Shown: positions 1-13,731 of the stretch, in pieces | How positions within the stretch are numbered: the stretch's first letter is position 1 | How the letters are laid out: each line of letters begins with the position of its first letter | Program-made: the position numbers and the translations under genes | DNA from: Leptoclinus maculatus | Taxonomy: Eukaryota; Chordata; Actinopteri; Perciformes; Stichaeidae | Assembly: GCA_032191485.1 (NCBI GenBank) | Contig: JAVDOI010000008.1 | Coordinates: 21,337,049 to 21,401,048 of the forward strand | Direction: 5' to 3' | DNA length: 64,000 nucleotides | Notes under the pieces: generated by a model | What the model was told of the DNA's origin: nothing | Seen by the model: the letters and a program-made list of their open reading frames with translations, nothing else | The model's database searches: none

Positions 1-1054
1 GTTCTGTCAGCACTGTAACACCATTTAGAGACGCGGGGGCTTTGATAAATTCCAGTGTTTGTCAGTGTTGATCTGGTCCAGGTCCTGTTTTATTGGCCCT
101 GTGCGGCTGCTGTCACTTGAAGCTGCTCGCTGGTTTATCAGAGCGAAGCGTCTGAATGCAGAGCAGGAGAGGAAGAGAGGCCGGGAGACGAACCCCACGG
201 CCGCTAATGAAAGCATCACAGCGCAGGATGCCAGGACGATAGCTAGTGAAGAAGAAGACGAACTCCCTGTTTGTAAAGAACGTTGCCCTTAAAATGTAAA
301 CGTGACATATAATTGCAGACCAACACGCTGGACTCGACGGAATGATTATAGACGAATATCAACGTGCAGAACTGCCATGTTATTGTTTAGCCAGAGGGCC
401 CGACATGTTTCACTCTTCAAATTGAGACGGGGGAGCGCTGCTATGGCAACAGATGCTGCTGCTTAGAGCGATTCAGGTGTGAGGTAGTTCACCGATGGTC
501 CCTGGGGGGGCGGGGGGGGGGGGTCTCTGCCTCGACTCCCCCACCCCACCCCTCTCTGGCTCAGGTTCAAACTTGGGCACATGACTACAAATACAGACTC
601 GTGCAAGTAGCAAGTTAGGGCTAAGCAATCTCTGTTTTCGCACCACATCCGATAAGATATGATTTCTATGACGGGCACTTTCCAGAAATGGGCCACCTTC
701 GTGAATTGGAAAGTATACACTTTCCATCTGTGGTGAGACATGTGGGAGATTGATGCAGTGGTTGCCAAACGGCGTGCACAGGACAGGTGGTTATTGGTTG
801 AGTTATCACATGTGGTCGTGACATGCGGATTCGGTGACGCATCTCCATTCATCAAACTCTGCGTCTCTTTTCATCAGTAAGTCATGTGGTAGGGGGTAGG
901 GCTGCATCGGGGTCCCCGGGTGGCCAGTAGTCCCAAAATCACTTCTGCTTCCAGTATTACGTTATGTCGGATCAGTAGTTGAACTGCTTCTTCAGGTCTG
1001 TGGTTGTGTCTCACATCGAAAGTTCGTATACCATTGACAATGTGTACTTCCATA
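1..1054. other. Flank of retroviral remnant, no gene seen
   Basis: No coding exon is recognised here. The stretch lies downstream (minus-strand sense) of the env remnant, so it could hold the rest of a retroviral 3' end. I could not define an LTR: no paired TG...CA boundary or second copy is visible. A G7-C-G12 run is at 504-523, followed by a pyrimidine-rich stretch to about 560. Open frames here show no family features. Confidence 0.4.
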
Positions 1055-1981
1055 TTAAAATGTCGTTATGGTTGATTGGGAGGACGTCGGGCTTTTGGTT
1101 AGGGCGGCGGCCTCTGGGATCATGATCTGATAGTCTTCATTGTCTGGCTGTCGACCGGAGGCATCTAGCACTTTTAGCTGCAGCATCGTATTGTTATACG
1201 TTGGAGGCCTATCAGGTGTTGCCGGTCTGCTGAAGGGTGATGGCTGTCGTGTCACTGTGCCACCATAGTTAAGATAGGCAGGGCCAGTGTACGCTCTCGG
1301 GAAGGTTTTGAATTCCATCCTATCCACTTCTTCGTACAACTCTGGATCCTCCTGTATTCTGCGCCGGTAGGCTATGGGCGGTGTCAGGCGTTTAGGACTT
1401 GCTTGGATCAAGTATTGTCCTTTACTTCTATCATTTTGTTGATCAATGCCCTTACGCAGGTGACAAAGACTAGACCTCCCACCATCATCAGGAGCAGTGG
1501 AAGCAGTGCACTCACCATGAGCGCGATGAAGCCTTTTCCTCCTCCGATCGTGCCCCCACCAGCTCTCTGGTCCATAGGACACTCCCGCATTTGCATCTGC
1601 TCCGAAGGCGTTGGGTATACTCTTGAGGGTGTGAATGACGTGGGACATGTTGGCGGAGATATCTCCAGTGATGGTGTAGCACGTTCCGGTTTCGTTTGGA
1701 TATAGGGTTGCACACAGACCGCCTTGTTTGGCCAGCAGAAAGTCTAGGGCGGCTGAGTGTTGGTGTAGGGCTAGTCTCTGGCTTTTGGCTGACTCTGACA
1801 GGTACTGGAATCCGGCTGTAGTTTCATTGGCGAACTCTTGGAGGGTGTAGGTGATATTGTCCATGTGGTCGGTAGGGTAACTGCAGGGGGCCAGCCCACA
1901 ACATCCATTGAAGTCGAGGGGTAGGATTGTAAAGATTACAGATACTTGAACCCAAAAGCACAACTCGGAGACAAAATACAA
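1055..1981 (-). pseudogene. Endogenous retrovirus env remnant (TM part)
   Basis: This is an old retroviral envelope copy. The translated frame shows a transmembrane-subunit ectodomain: a helical stretch with repeated N-glycosylation sites (NIT, NET, NMS), then a segment resembling the conserved immunosuppressive/disulphide-loop region (LDFLLAKQGGLCA), then a cysteine about ten residues further on instead of the usual CX6CC. The hydrophobic membrane anchor (FIALMVSALLPLLLMMVGG) is present but in another frame. The copy is therefore broken by frame changes near 1.55 kb and again near 1.41 kb, after which a long cytoplasmic-tail-like frame continues to the stop. The N-terminal side is cut by an inserted repeat at about 1983. 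The fusion-peptide region and cleavage site are not recognisable. No gag, pol or paired LTRs are seen. The copy cannot encode an intact envelope. The retroviral genus is not determined; gamma-like is only a guess. Confidence 0.7.
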
Positions 1982-1982
1982 G

Positions 1983-2368
1983 TTTAGTTCTTTTACTTGT
2001 GTTCAGGCAGGGTCAAAACCGGGAGGTCAGTCAAACAGGCGAACAAATCCAATAAGGGGCAGGCAAAAATCCAAGGTCGAAAACGGGCAGACAGGGTCGG
2101 AACAGGCAGATCAGGAACAATGTAAAGATACGCTGGAGAACTTGGCAATAACACACAAGACAATCTGGCAGGGAACAAGTGCAAGTGAGTGGACCTAAAT
2201 AGTGAGGGGCTGATGAGGGAATGCTGCAGGTGAGATGGGCGTGGAGGACCAGGTGAGGGGAATGAGAGATGATAGGGTGTGAATGGCAGGATCTGAAATG
2301 ACAGGAGAGTTAATAAAATGGGCAGACAGGATGAAAACAAACTAATATGAAGGGGAATTCGTGACAAG
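1983..2368. mobile_element. Repeat inserted into env remnant (~390 bp)
   Basis: Envelope-like sequence is present on both sides but not inside this block. The block is rich in CAGGCAGG, GGACAGG and AGGTGAG-type motifs that I recognise as a common teleost interspersed repeat of unclear class. It is flanked by a possible 5-bp direct repeat (ACAAG, ending at about 1982 and again just before GATATGC at about 2369). The class (LTR, non-LTR or DNA element) is not determined. Edges are good to a few bases. Confidence 0.45.
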
Positions 2369-2617
2369 GATATGCATGGTCTCTGTAGGCCCACCACATC
2401 CCCTTCACTGCCACTCGATGTATTATGGTTGAGATGTTGCCTGGAAACACTGGATTGTCCTGTGGCCCTTCGTCGCTCTTTACCGTCATGGTGTAGTATT
2501 CGCCCAGTTTCCGTCCCTTGGCATCCCCCTCGTAGGCTTTGCAGGTGCTCACACCTAGTGGTTGTCCACTCCCATTTCCACATCTACACCATGGATCTAT
2601 TTATTTTTTTTTCTTAA
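2369..2617 (-). pseudogene. Endogenous retrovirus env remnant (SU fragment)
   Basis: The minus strand encodes a short stretch with an N-linked site and the pattern GMWWAYRDHAYP. This resembles the Trp-rich end of retroviral surface subunits just before the cleavage region. It is in the same orientation as the TM remnant and separated from it only by the inserted repeat, so the two are most simply halves of one env. There is no start or signal peptide and the 5' part is missing. Identification rests on motif resemblance and position. Confidence 0.45.
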
Positions 2618-5600
2618 GAACAAACAAGGCCAGCAAAAGACAAATAAAATATTTAAATGAGTTTTGTTTTTATTTTAACAATAAAAATGATATACGAAAA
2701 CAAACAAAGATAAATTCCCATGTTGTGATAAATAAACGACAAGCTTTACTTTCAATAAACTTCAACTAAATAGAAAATGTATGAAGATGCTTCTTGAAAA
2801 CACACAGACACTAAAGCCCCTCTCTGACGGGGCTCTTGTAGTAAGGAGAAGTGTCTGTTGGCCAGAGAACAGTGTGCTTCAGCATGTTGGACGTGTTTCC
2901 GTTCCATCGCCGACACACCACTGAACACGAGTCCATCTCTATCTGTCGACGTCGTGGTTGACGGGAGCCAGCAGGCGGCTCTTCCAGCTGCCGCCTTTCT
3001 TTTTGCGCTGGCCTTCTCTCATATGGGATACTATGAGAAAATCAGTTTTCATCGTCGTTATTCCTTTTTTGTTTCAGGGCTCACTCGGTTGCGTGCCTCT
3101 TTTTTGTGATGCTAGAACAATGTAGCTTTGCTGCTGCTTTTAGTTGCCACAGACTTTAGACAAACTGAACTGAGGACAGTGTTTGTTTGTTTTTGCTTGA
3201 GGAAAACTCCTCCGAAACCATTAATTGAATTTATCGCAGAGCTCTAAGTGCAGGAGACATTGTTGAACACACAAATGAACTGACAGCACAAATGAAAAGA
3301 TAAACAACACCTGAGTAGTCCTAACAGCAGCTTTAATGCTACCCCTCGAGGTATCTGTGCTTGTGTGGACCAAGTGAAACCTGTTCATCAGAGCAGATCT
3401 AAAGCACCGGTGGTGGCAGGAAACTGCAGCAGGAGCATGAACTAAAGATCATCTCTTTCGTAACTAAACGCCCTGAGGATACAATGGAGCGTGTCCAACC
3501 TCTATCAGACGTTCTTTAAATGCCAGTATGTGTGGACACACACCCAGAACAGGGTTGGTTTCCTGCTGTCAGACAGGACTCGAGGACAAACGCATGAGTA
3601 ATTATGTGCTGTTGGGTTAATTAGATGTGCAAAGGAAGAATGATGGATGATCACTCTGCTGTGCCCTAGTTTACTGTTATCACAAGGCTAACAGAAATAG
3701 AGCTTATATCCAAATGGTGCTTTTTTTAAATCAGTCCACCACTTGGGTCTATGAAATACCTCAACTATTAGATGAACAACCATGATATTAGCTGCACACA
3801 TTCAACGCTGATCAAATGTGGATCAAGATTCTGTTGCTGTGTTGCCCGTTTCTTGATTTCAAATGTTTTCAGAAACATAGTTTAGTTACCGTTAAGCTGT
3901 AAAACGAGAGAGTTGGCTCCGGCCGGTGGGCGGTGCTTGGTTTTGGGCTCGGCTGTTCTCAACAAGTAGGCCGGATCACAAACTCTCTCATCTGTGGATC
4001 ATCTAACCGGAGTCGTCATTTCTGAAAAGACACATTGATGTCAAGAGCCATCTAGTTACATTATATTGAAGAGACGGAACACATCTTTGAGGCCGATATC
4101 TCCAAAACTACTAGTACATCAACCCCAAATGTTCTCCGGTTTACATAAATTGGTACCATTTGTGTCTTTTTTTAATGAATACTGTCTGACTGCTTCAAAC
4201 TGTCCCTCTAAGTACTTGACTAAATGTTCTTACTTACTTTTACTTGGGCAGTTTGTATTATGTCCCCATGGGCTCTGAGCATTTGTTACATTATATAAAC
4301 CAGAGGATTCATGTGGAAAATATTGGCATATTAACTAAACTATTTTTTCCTGCACTTGTGCGTCCGGTTGTAGGTCGGCCCGGTCTTTACCAGCATCCTA
4401 TTTTTAGGACGTCAGCCACTTATTGTCTCTGAGATGTCCACATGATTACTTTGGTCCATTTACTACCAATCTACCAGGCTAACGGCTCAACAAGAGTATA
4501 AAAAATACACAAAAAATAGTTATTAAATGAGAATGCAAAGTGATTCCAACGTGCTGAATCAGGCTCTGAGCAGGATGTAGGCTGAAGAATGACTTCAGAA
4601 TGCTGAATGCTTTTCTTTGAAATTCAGATGTAGAGCGAGTATATTGTAGATTCCAAGGTGACTGTCACACGCTGACAATCCCGGATGATTTTTAAGCTGT
4701 ATTTGCATGTGTGTCTATGTGCATCTTTTTACATTTTGCTGCATGCAACAAGCATCATGGGAGCTTTTCATCTTCTTTTTCTTTTCCTGAGGACCCGACT
4801 GTGGTTGAATTCCTCTTTCGTCTTCTTGGGTTATTTGTAGTTTCTACCATCACAAATTGAGGATGGGCAAATTTGGAAACCTTAAAGATAAGAGATCCTG
4901 GACTCTATATCGTGCTTATAAGATGTTTATTTAAAAAACGTGGAACAAAACCCTCTTTTATGCTGAAGAATACATTTCCTTTTGTCACATTTTCAGAATG
5001 GAATCCGACCAGGCTCCGTTCATTTCATTGTCAACACAAGTACAACTTCAATTTCAAGAATCTTATCACTTGGAAAGTTTTAGCCCCTTTTTTAATTGCC
5101 TCATGTCTGCTGAAACATCAGACTGTAAAGGCTCAAAAGTGTGGTATTTTGAAGCGCACACGGAGAAATAATGTCACAGTAATGTAAACATTATTGTGTA
5201 TTTGAATGACAGGAAGTAAACACAGACCCAAGTTGTTGCAGAACAGTTCAGTTCAGTGTAAACAGTGTAAGCTAGCTCACTGGCTGTTTCTTTCTTTCAA
5301 TATTGATCAAAGGATGAGGGCATCAACATACCTCATGTTGCACTTAAACTTAACAGAATTGAATATTCTTGAATGTTTTATTTTTATTTATTTATTTAAT
5401 TTTGTTTCAAATTGGACATCTTGGACAGTATTTTAGTTTTTATGTAAGACTATAGCCCAACGTTCTTTTCTTTAAGTGTTCTTGAAGTTCTTTAATTAAT
5501 ACATGGAAAGCAAAGTTATATTTGTCTCCTCCCCTTTTCTTTGCTGATCCGAAAAATGATCCGAACCGTGACTCAAGAACCGTGATCCGAACCGAACCGT

Positions 5601-6061
5601 GAGGTTTGTGATCCGATGCACCCCGTGTGTGTGTGTGTGTGTATGTATGTGGTGTAACGGATCACGGATATTGGAATATTCATGTTTTATGATGTTTCTT
5701 AGACAAAAAAAGGAATCTTACAATGTCAACAAGGGTTTTTGTGGAATTGTGGTGAGTGATTTAATAAAAATCTAAAACCAGTCTGCAGATTAACTGATAA
5801 TGAACATGATCTTGGTTGCAGACTTGGTAGACACCACCACCAACAAGTACTGGATGTGAGTTGTGAAAGCTTGGAGCAGCGTGTTGATAACAACACAGAT
5901 GTAATTGACTAACTCATCTTGATACTTTTCACATGGAGCGATTACATGTGCAGCAGCAGACCTGCAGTCTCCTGCATGTGGAGCCTCAGCAGGTCTGTCT
6001 GTGACAGCAGCTCTAACAGCTGTCACCCAGAGTGCTCTCCACTCTTATCCGCCTGCCAGTG

Positions 6062-6063
<2 letters not shown>

Positions 6064-6099
<36 letters not shown>
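6064..6099. repeat. (TG)18 microsatellite
   Basis: Uninterrupted TG dinucleotides, followed by a short GAGTGTGTG continuation. Intronic. Confidence 0.95.
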
Positions 6100-6101
<2 letters not shown>

Positions 6102-6662
6102 TGTGTGACAGAGAGCTCTTCAGGATGACTGCTCCGTGTGTGTTGGTGACAGCCTCTAGAACTGCTGTCCATTAATAGGTGTACATGTGTGTGCTCCTTT
6201 AACATGACTTCTAATCTTACATTTGTACATTATATATGGAGATACCTTGAAAACAATCTTTTTGCATACTTCAACTGATGGATTTGCTTTTATACAACGG
6301 CCGTCTAGTATGGCAATATGAAAGTCCTAGACAGATTCCAAATTAAATCGTTTTAAATAATAATGTTCACAATAAAGTAGGCCCTCCTGCTCAGTGTATT
6401 TCTGCCGCTTTAATAGTGTGGTCAACACTGTGGAACCTCCTCTCTACGTAGCGCTGCATGTTGTATAGCAGGTGGATTTTATTTTTCTGGAAATGGGTTC
6501 CGCCCAGTCCTCTCCTCCATAGACGTTAACCTTAAATGTTTCCATTTAAGGTTTTAGCAGCTAACTTTGTCACTTTGTGACCTGCTCCGTGTTGGGAGAA
6601 GCGATTCCCCTGCAAAGGAATTAGCGTTGGTATGTGGTTGTTAACTCACATCTACAAACCAA

Positions 6663-7000
6663 GCGGCAACCTCTGGGTGTTGAGCAATTAACGTGGAAGT
6701 GCTAAAAAGTGCCGTTCTTATAAAGTCCACTTGAGGCTGGTTCTAAAAAGCGGGTCAATGCCCATAGAGCCCCATGTCAAACAGAAATAAACATGTCTCC
6801 AACCTGGTACAAAAAACAGTTTTGGTCTATTCATTTTCCTGTTCATGACGACCGTACGGGAGGTGAATTTCTATATAACTCACCCATTTAATTGTGTTAA
6901 GGTTTAAAGTTAATCGTAATTAAGGGCGGGGCCGCTTTGAGTGAGTGGATCCCATGGTTGACGTCACAGAGACTACGTCCATGTTTTACACAGACTGTTA
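6663..7000 (+). repeat. Dispersed teleost repeat (GGCAACCTCTGG family)
   Basis: The copy starts with CGGCAACCTCTGGGTGTTG and ends near TTGACGTCACAGAGACTACG. It shares its head and tail words with the other dispersed copies in the window, but the middle (CCACTTGAGGCTGGTTCTAA and GGGCGGGGCCGCTTTGAGTG) belongs to a distinct subfamily. Multicopy status is inferred from resemblance to widespread teleost repeats. The transposon class is unknown. Confidence 0.5.
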
Positions 7001-10000
7001 TGAACCAGTCGGATGGCTTGACTTGAGCTCCCCGTTTTACAAGTCACTCTGCTGGTTAGTCTCTACTTTCCAGCTGCCGGTCCCTCTGTGGGGTCTAAAC
7101 TATGAACATGGCTGCTTTGCTTTAAATACATTTGGGTTTTGATCCCTTTGGTTGTTCTTCTGTGTGAGCCACCACACAGCGCTGGGAGCTGGGAACACTT
7201 GTTTTCTATTTTTGCCAGAACCGCTTAAGTCTGTGGGAATACACTTCTTTGAGCCAATGCACAATAAAGACCTAGAAAAACACAAGATTAAATCACTTTA
7301 TTTATTGTGCCAAGCTCTGTTACCAAGTTTAAACGCACTACAAAGTCACTACATGGTGCATGATAGACACAGAGAACTCTATCTGTAGTCTGTGGTTATC
7401 TCTGCTTCAGTCTTCATCTGTATGACAGTATAGATGAAGAGTGATGTAACTATGATGTCTCTTTGATAAATCCAGATGTAAAGGCTTGAATGACATTATT
7501 GGCCCTGTTAACAACTTTATTACAGCATTACAATCTGCTCCAAGCTAAATCTTCTCTTTCACAGTTTATAGCTCTTTGATACTCTGTCCAGCTGAAACCA
7601 TTAGCTGATCAGTCGATTGGTTGTTCAATCTATTGAACAACATTCAAAATTCATTTGAGAATTGTTTAATCATTTGAATAATGATTCAAGCATTTGCTAG
7701 TTCCAGCTTCTTAAATGTGAGGATTTGCTGCTTTTCTTTCACCTATTGTCTTTGGACTGTTATGATGAGCATTCTTCACAGGTTTGAGACTATTTGAAGA
7801 CAAAACAGTTAGTTAATAGCAATAACTTGATTAATCAAACAATAAAAACAAATCTGCAGATTAATAAAGGTTCCCAATCGTCCTGGGAAACCTGGAAAAC
7901 CTTCATTGAAATGCATGGGAAACACAAACAAATACAATGTTCTGACATTCTCCTATTTTCTTTAATCTGAGAGTGAACTACTAGTCCATCTATCAGAGCT
8001 CCTCAAAACCGATTATATTGCAATCTGAAAAGGCGAAGTTATGATCAGGATCATATTAACGTTCAAATGGTATTCTTTGGAGTATTTTGGTTTCGTAGTG
8101 GAGACGCTGTTGTTGGTTCAGTTCTCTAAAGTTGACCTGCTTGCTCGCTTGTTTTGCCCAAAAAGGTTTAAGGTTTGTGATTCAACTCTTACTGGGAACA
8201 ATGGTTTCAAATGTGTGTTGGGCGTTGTTGAGAGAGTTAGCTAATGAATGGGAGCCCAAAACAACGGCTAACTAACAACCACCGGTACATTTTTACTTAG
8301 CCGGCATTGTCTTTCAAGTTATTTTGAGTTACAGCCGTGGACTTCTTTTAAATCAGGCCCCCACAGACTGGAACATGGCGAGTTCCCTGTCTGTCATACC
8401 CGCTAGATTATCACTGATCTCCTGGAATATGATCTCTATAAAAGAGTGGGGACCGTGTTCATTGATTATGAAAATGATCTGCTGGCCTAAATGACCGCAG
8501 CAGTCATTCTGTCCTCCCATCAATCCTCTGGATGAAGGAAGAAACCGATTGGAACAATGCTCCACGCTGCTGGGTTTGTGAATCTGTAGATGATGCTCCA
8601 CAGAACGGGTAGAAGGTGAGGTGAGACGGTGCTGTTGCTGCTGTAAAATAGTCCTCTTTTCTGTGTTGCGCACACATTTTGAAGTGACCACTCTGAGGAG
8701 ACAGCAGGAGGAGGATTGCAATAATGTGTCCAAAGCAAGCAGCAGCACATCAAATGGTTCTGCTGTGACCCAGATCCTTTTTAGGTATGGCTCTCTTTCA
8801 TGGATCCCCACTGGTGTTCACGAAGCCAGACAGCCAGGCATCAGTAACATAACAAAGGTACAAAGTAGGCATCTGACAGCGGGAGATTAGAAGTGGTCTC
8901 ATTTACACTCCTACTTAATTGGATATCCAGGCTTAAATTGGGATATTAAGAGGCAGGGAAAATATATAAATGTATTTTTAGCAGCTTAGCAACAAGAAAT
9001 AACGTATGAGAAAATCCACCTTTTTGCTTCATTAAACATGCTCTTAAAGCAAATGTTTAAAGCACTCTTCCAAACAACTTTAACTGGCTGTGAAGGACGG
9101 TTTATTTCTTAGCCAATCAACCTGTCCACAGCGTTCCACGGCTTCAGGCCTGAGGTTGCCATGTCTGCACACTGTTAGGCTAATAGGACAGAGAGCCCCG
9201 TGGAAATACAGCAATCATTTCATTTTTGAACATGAATTGATTGCTTGACATGCTTGACACTTGTCGGTTGCTCGGGCCCTAATTAATCCACCCATCTGAG
9301 TCCTACTGTAGCCTGATTAACGTCTCTGAGAACTGTTGTGGATATATATTCTGTGTCCCGGCTACTTTTGTTTCATTGTAGCTTTGTGAGTTCCTTGTTC
9401 CGTGATACCTCCACCGAAGCTTTTTTCTAGGAATGCGCCAGACGGCAACCTACGGTTCTGAAAAGTCATTAGTAGTTTTAATGATGTATAGTGAGCTGTT
9501 TAGAGGTATTGTTAACAGCTCATTATTCCATCTCTAATATCTATGTTGTTGTGAAAACGTCTCCTTCATACAACTGGATTTATTCAAGTTTCTCACTAAC
9601 ACTACATTTTACTAGATTACATGTGAACACATCATGATAACTATAATTTACCTTCACCCAATACTTATTTTCACTGACCAGAACCTGAACGCATCATAAT
9701 GTAACCGAATGGAGCCTTCGTTCGTTGGCCATTAGTGAGAGAGATCGGCGACTAGAAAAGCATGAATGCCATTTTCCTGATCGCATATTTTACTGAGTAT
9801 TGGCGGATAACGATCGTCAGTAAAACTTTATTTCACACTGTGGTGGTTAATGTTAAACTGTGCAATTAATCCACGGTTCACATGCATGCCGAACCTTCCA
9901 GATCATGGATCGACAATTGTCCGTTACACCACTACTAAACAATGATATATGGGGGTACTGTAGTAGAGTTGTAGACTTGTGCCAACCTGCTGGAGGGAAG

Positions 10001-11838
10001 ACAACATGCAGGGCTAAGCAAGGCTCTCACTGTGAGAGAAAGAGCCCACATTCAAACCTGAAGGACGGTTTAAGAGCAATCATTTGAGGGCCAGTTAGTA
10101 CCTAGCTGTCCAGCCACAACATCTCTAGGGGTTTTCTTTATTGGCTGCGCTGAGTCAAACGATGCCGCGCTGATTTTTATTACTAGTTTAAACGTGACGG
10201 GGTAAAAAGTGGGTTGCGGTGATATCTCGCCAACGTTGCGTCTTCAACTCTCAGTACTTTCGTAGCTTCCTGCTGCATCTCTGTGGTTAGAAGTTTAGTT
10301 TCTCTCCTGCGTACCTGTTTGTACTTTCATATATCTGCTTCATTTTGATGACTCTCTTTCAGCTCTGTAGGAGTTACGTTAAGTTGCTGCAAATGCAAAT
10401 TTGATATTTCCTCAGGGTGTGCAGTTAGTGACAGTGTGGGCTCCATCATAACATAGGGCGGGGCTTAGCGAGGGGTCAATGGTTGCACGGGGCAGCGAGA
10501 TGACCATGCTGAGCTGACCCTTCTCTATACCTGCGTCTGTTCATATTGCAACAGGAGAGCAGACATCGGTACAGGCTGGAGGAGAGTTGACGTGGTGACG
10601 CCGAGCACAGGGCTCCTGGAAATGCGTGCCAGCTGTTAGCTTTGAACACACGTTACACCAGTTGTTTCAACATGCATTCAGGCGCCTTTTGGGTCCATTA
10701 ACTTGCCTAAAAGGAAAGGCTTGGTGAGGTTGACTAATAGCGATTACACAAATTTTGGTCGAATCACGTTGTTGCATGCGCTTTTTTTAAACGGGGTTAC
10801 GGACACAGTGACCCTACTGATGTATTTAGACTTAATCATCAACTGCTTCTGTTGTCCCCGCCGCATACCATTTGTTGAGCTTAAGCAGCGGCTCACTGTG
10901 GCTAATGCCTTTTTCACTTTTGTCCAGCCTTTAGAACAAAATGCCATCTGGAAGTCGGACAGAGAAGAGGAATTATGCTCTAAACCGCTCCACAGCCTGC
11001 GTTGTGCAAGCTAGACCACCGTCGGCCACATGCACGCCGTGTTTGTACTGCCTCGTTATTGCACCGCTGCTGTGGGATCATGGGTGAAATGGGATAAACA
11101 CACCTCAGGGACAACTCCTCTCCTGGAGAGACCGTGACCCCGGTGACTGTGACAGACAGGACGGAGGACAGCTCCATAGAGCGGTCAACCGTGCTGGTGG
11201 AGCGCAGGTGTGTCTTGAGATTGAATTCTGTATGAACGGGTTTAAAATCCAAAACAAACGGAACACATTCAAACGTCAATGGACCGAGGCTTTTCGCTTA
11301 AAAACAAATGCTCTTAAAAGCACCGTGAGCTGGAGTCCAGCTCATTCCGCTTTGCTCTCTTGAGTGATCACTCACTCAGTTTAATTAAACACAGCACTGC
11401 TTAGCCTGAAGCCAAGGCCTGCAACGGTGACGCCAAGCCGAGTCTAAAGTTAGGGCCAGCACAACTCAGATAGCCGAGCCTGTGGCTAAAAGCATTTCAC
11501 AATCCGCGTGACGAGTCTTGATCGTGCGTTTTGGCCACAACCAAAAGTTTCGTATGTGTCCATTTCTGCCAACCCCATTAAGTGTTGAGGGCATCTGAGC
11601 TTAATTGGAAAGTTACTTAAAAATCCTCCTCATGGTAATTACCTCAGAGCTGCCAACATTTGACTGGAGCTGTTGCTGATGTCTTTTTTTCTCCTTTTTC
11701 TTCCTCTCAGCCAGAGTGATTTGGCTCTGCTGAACAAGGGGAAATTAATTCACAGATGTTTGCATGCGATTGTATGGGTATGTGAGTACTTATACCGGGG
11801 CTGTTTGTTTAGAAGTAGTACTTGAATATGTGCTCACT

Positions 11839-12104
<266 letters not shown>

Positions 12105-13589
12105 CACTGCATACTATAAGTAGTGACAGGAAGGTGTCTGCCGTCCTAGCTACATGCCGGAGGCTCTTTCTCACCCTCCTGCTTTTAGCTCTGTTAGCAC
12201 TGTTCACACTGCTGGAACAAGGTGTGTGTGTGTGTCTGGTTGCATAAAGTCTGTATGGCCCAGTGCTTCTGCATGTTGATAGTTTGCTTTCCCAGGGTAA
12301 AACTAGCCCGGAGTATACGCTCACTTGGATAAGCCCACATATGCGCAGGGAAATTGATTTGACATTCATTACACTGTTGGCACACCCACGTTAGCGTGAC
12401 AACATGAGAGCCTATTTTTGGATTTTCGATGAAATAGACCTAATGTGCTCGCGACCCCTTCTTTGTTCCAGCTGTGAGGAGACGGGATTGGTTAAAATGC
12501 CACGGGAGAAAAAAAGAGCTGACATTTACTTGTAGGAGTCTCACACTTCCCTCCGTCCCTGAGACTCATCCCACTTCCCCTTAAATGTCTCCTGGTTTAC
12601 ATTCTGTGGCGTCTTTTCCACTGGAGTCGACCTTTCTTAAGACAGTAGGAAGAGAGGAAAGAGGCGTGGAGGGAAAACATCAGCTCATCTGCAGCGTTGG
12701 TCGGTGCCTTGGGGTTTATATTTGAACAGATGATATAATCCACAGCCCAAAGAATAAGAGCCTACAGTCACTAATATTACCTCCCACAAAGTCTCACAAC
12801 CCATCGGTTATCGGTCTGACCAAATTTTACATAACGGCCAAACTATAGAATTACAACTTCCTGGTCCGTCACATGATGCCATTGGGCCCAAAAAAGACAA
12901 TTTTTTTACCAAACGTTGGGATATAGACGGGTTGTCTGTCCGTCTGTTCCATTCTCATGAACACCTGGAGGGAGTTGTTGCACAAGCAGCTTGCATTTAT
13001 TCCAATGCTTTAACGCCTCTTTTGCTGCTTGAACGTGATTGGTCAATACTCCTTGGACTACGGACAGAAACCAGAGCGCTTCCAGGACCTAAATCTTGTC
13101 CCTTTGCCCACAGATTCTACATAAGAATCCATAATCTGTTTATAGAGATTACTTCCCACATGACTAAACCTCATTCAGAAGGAAATCCTCATTTAGACTT
13201 TGTGAAGATTCAGAAGTGTGTTTCATCTCAACTCAACTTTTCCAGTTGCTTGTTTTGTTGACGTTTGAGCACAATCAAATGTCCGTGGCTTCTTTTGTAG
13301 ATTCCACAGGGTGTGCTTACAATGGGCTTTAATGACTATATGTCACACAATATAATATTAAAAAAGTACAAAAATGTGAGTCTGACTGGAGATATTACTA
13401 GCAGCAAGCCCGTGTCAAATTTCAGATTTTCTATTTTTTTTTTTTACATGGAACTTGGTATTCTATCCATTTTTAAATGTTTGTGATATGTGTACGGTTT
13501 GATCTTGTAATAGAAAAAAACACAACTAAAAACACCCCGGCAGCACACGTGGATTCAGATCGTCTTCTGTTTGGTTCCCTCTGCCTCAG

Positions 13590-13731
13590 ATATCTGGAGT
13601 CTCGGTGTGATCCTGTTCATGTTGGTATGCGGCCAGCCGCCGTTCCAGGAAGCTAACGACAGCGAGACTCTCACCATGATCATGGACTGCAAATACACCG
13701 TGCCGGCCCACGTCTCCAGCGCCTGCAAAGA
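13590..13731 (+). CDS. snrk: snrk exon: kinase subdomains IX-X
   Basis: The acceptor is a pyrimidine tract ending CTCAG; the donor is AAAGA|GTGAGT. The exon begins with the last two bases of the Asp codon of DIWSLG and ends two bases into the Asp of CKD. It contains FMLVCGQPPFQEANDSETL. Its Asp stabilises the catalytic loop in protein kinases. A short (AC)n tract starts ten bases into the following intron. Confidence 0.95.

Noticed and set aside
504..1054. Possible 3' LTR of the env remnant
   Set aside because: The purine-rich stretch opposite 523-560 resembles a polypurine tract, but no TG...CA-bounded repeat pair could be shown.
8353..8811. 152-codon minus-strand open frame with a short Gln run
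   Set aside because: No family resemblance was recognised. It could be a chance frame or repeat remnant; a protein search would decide.
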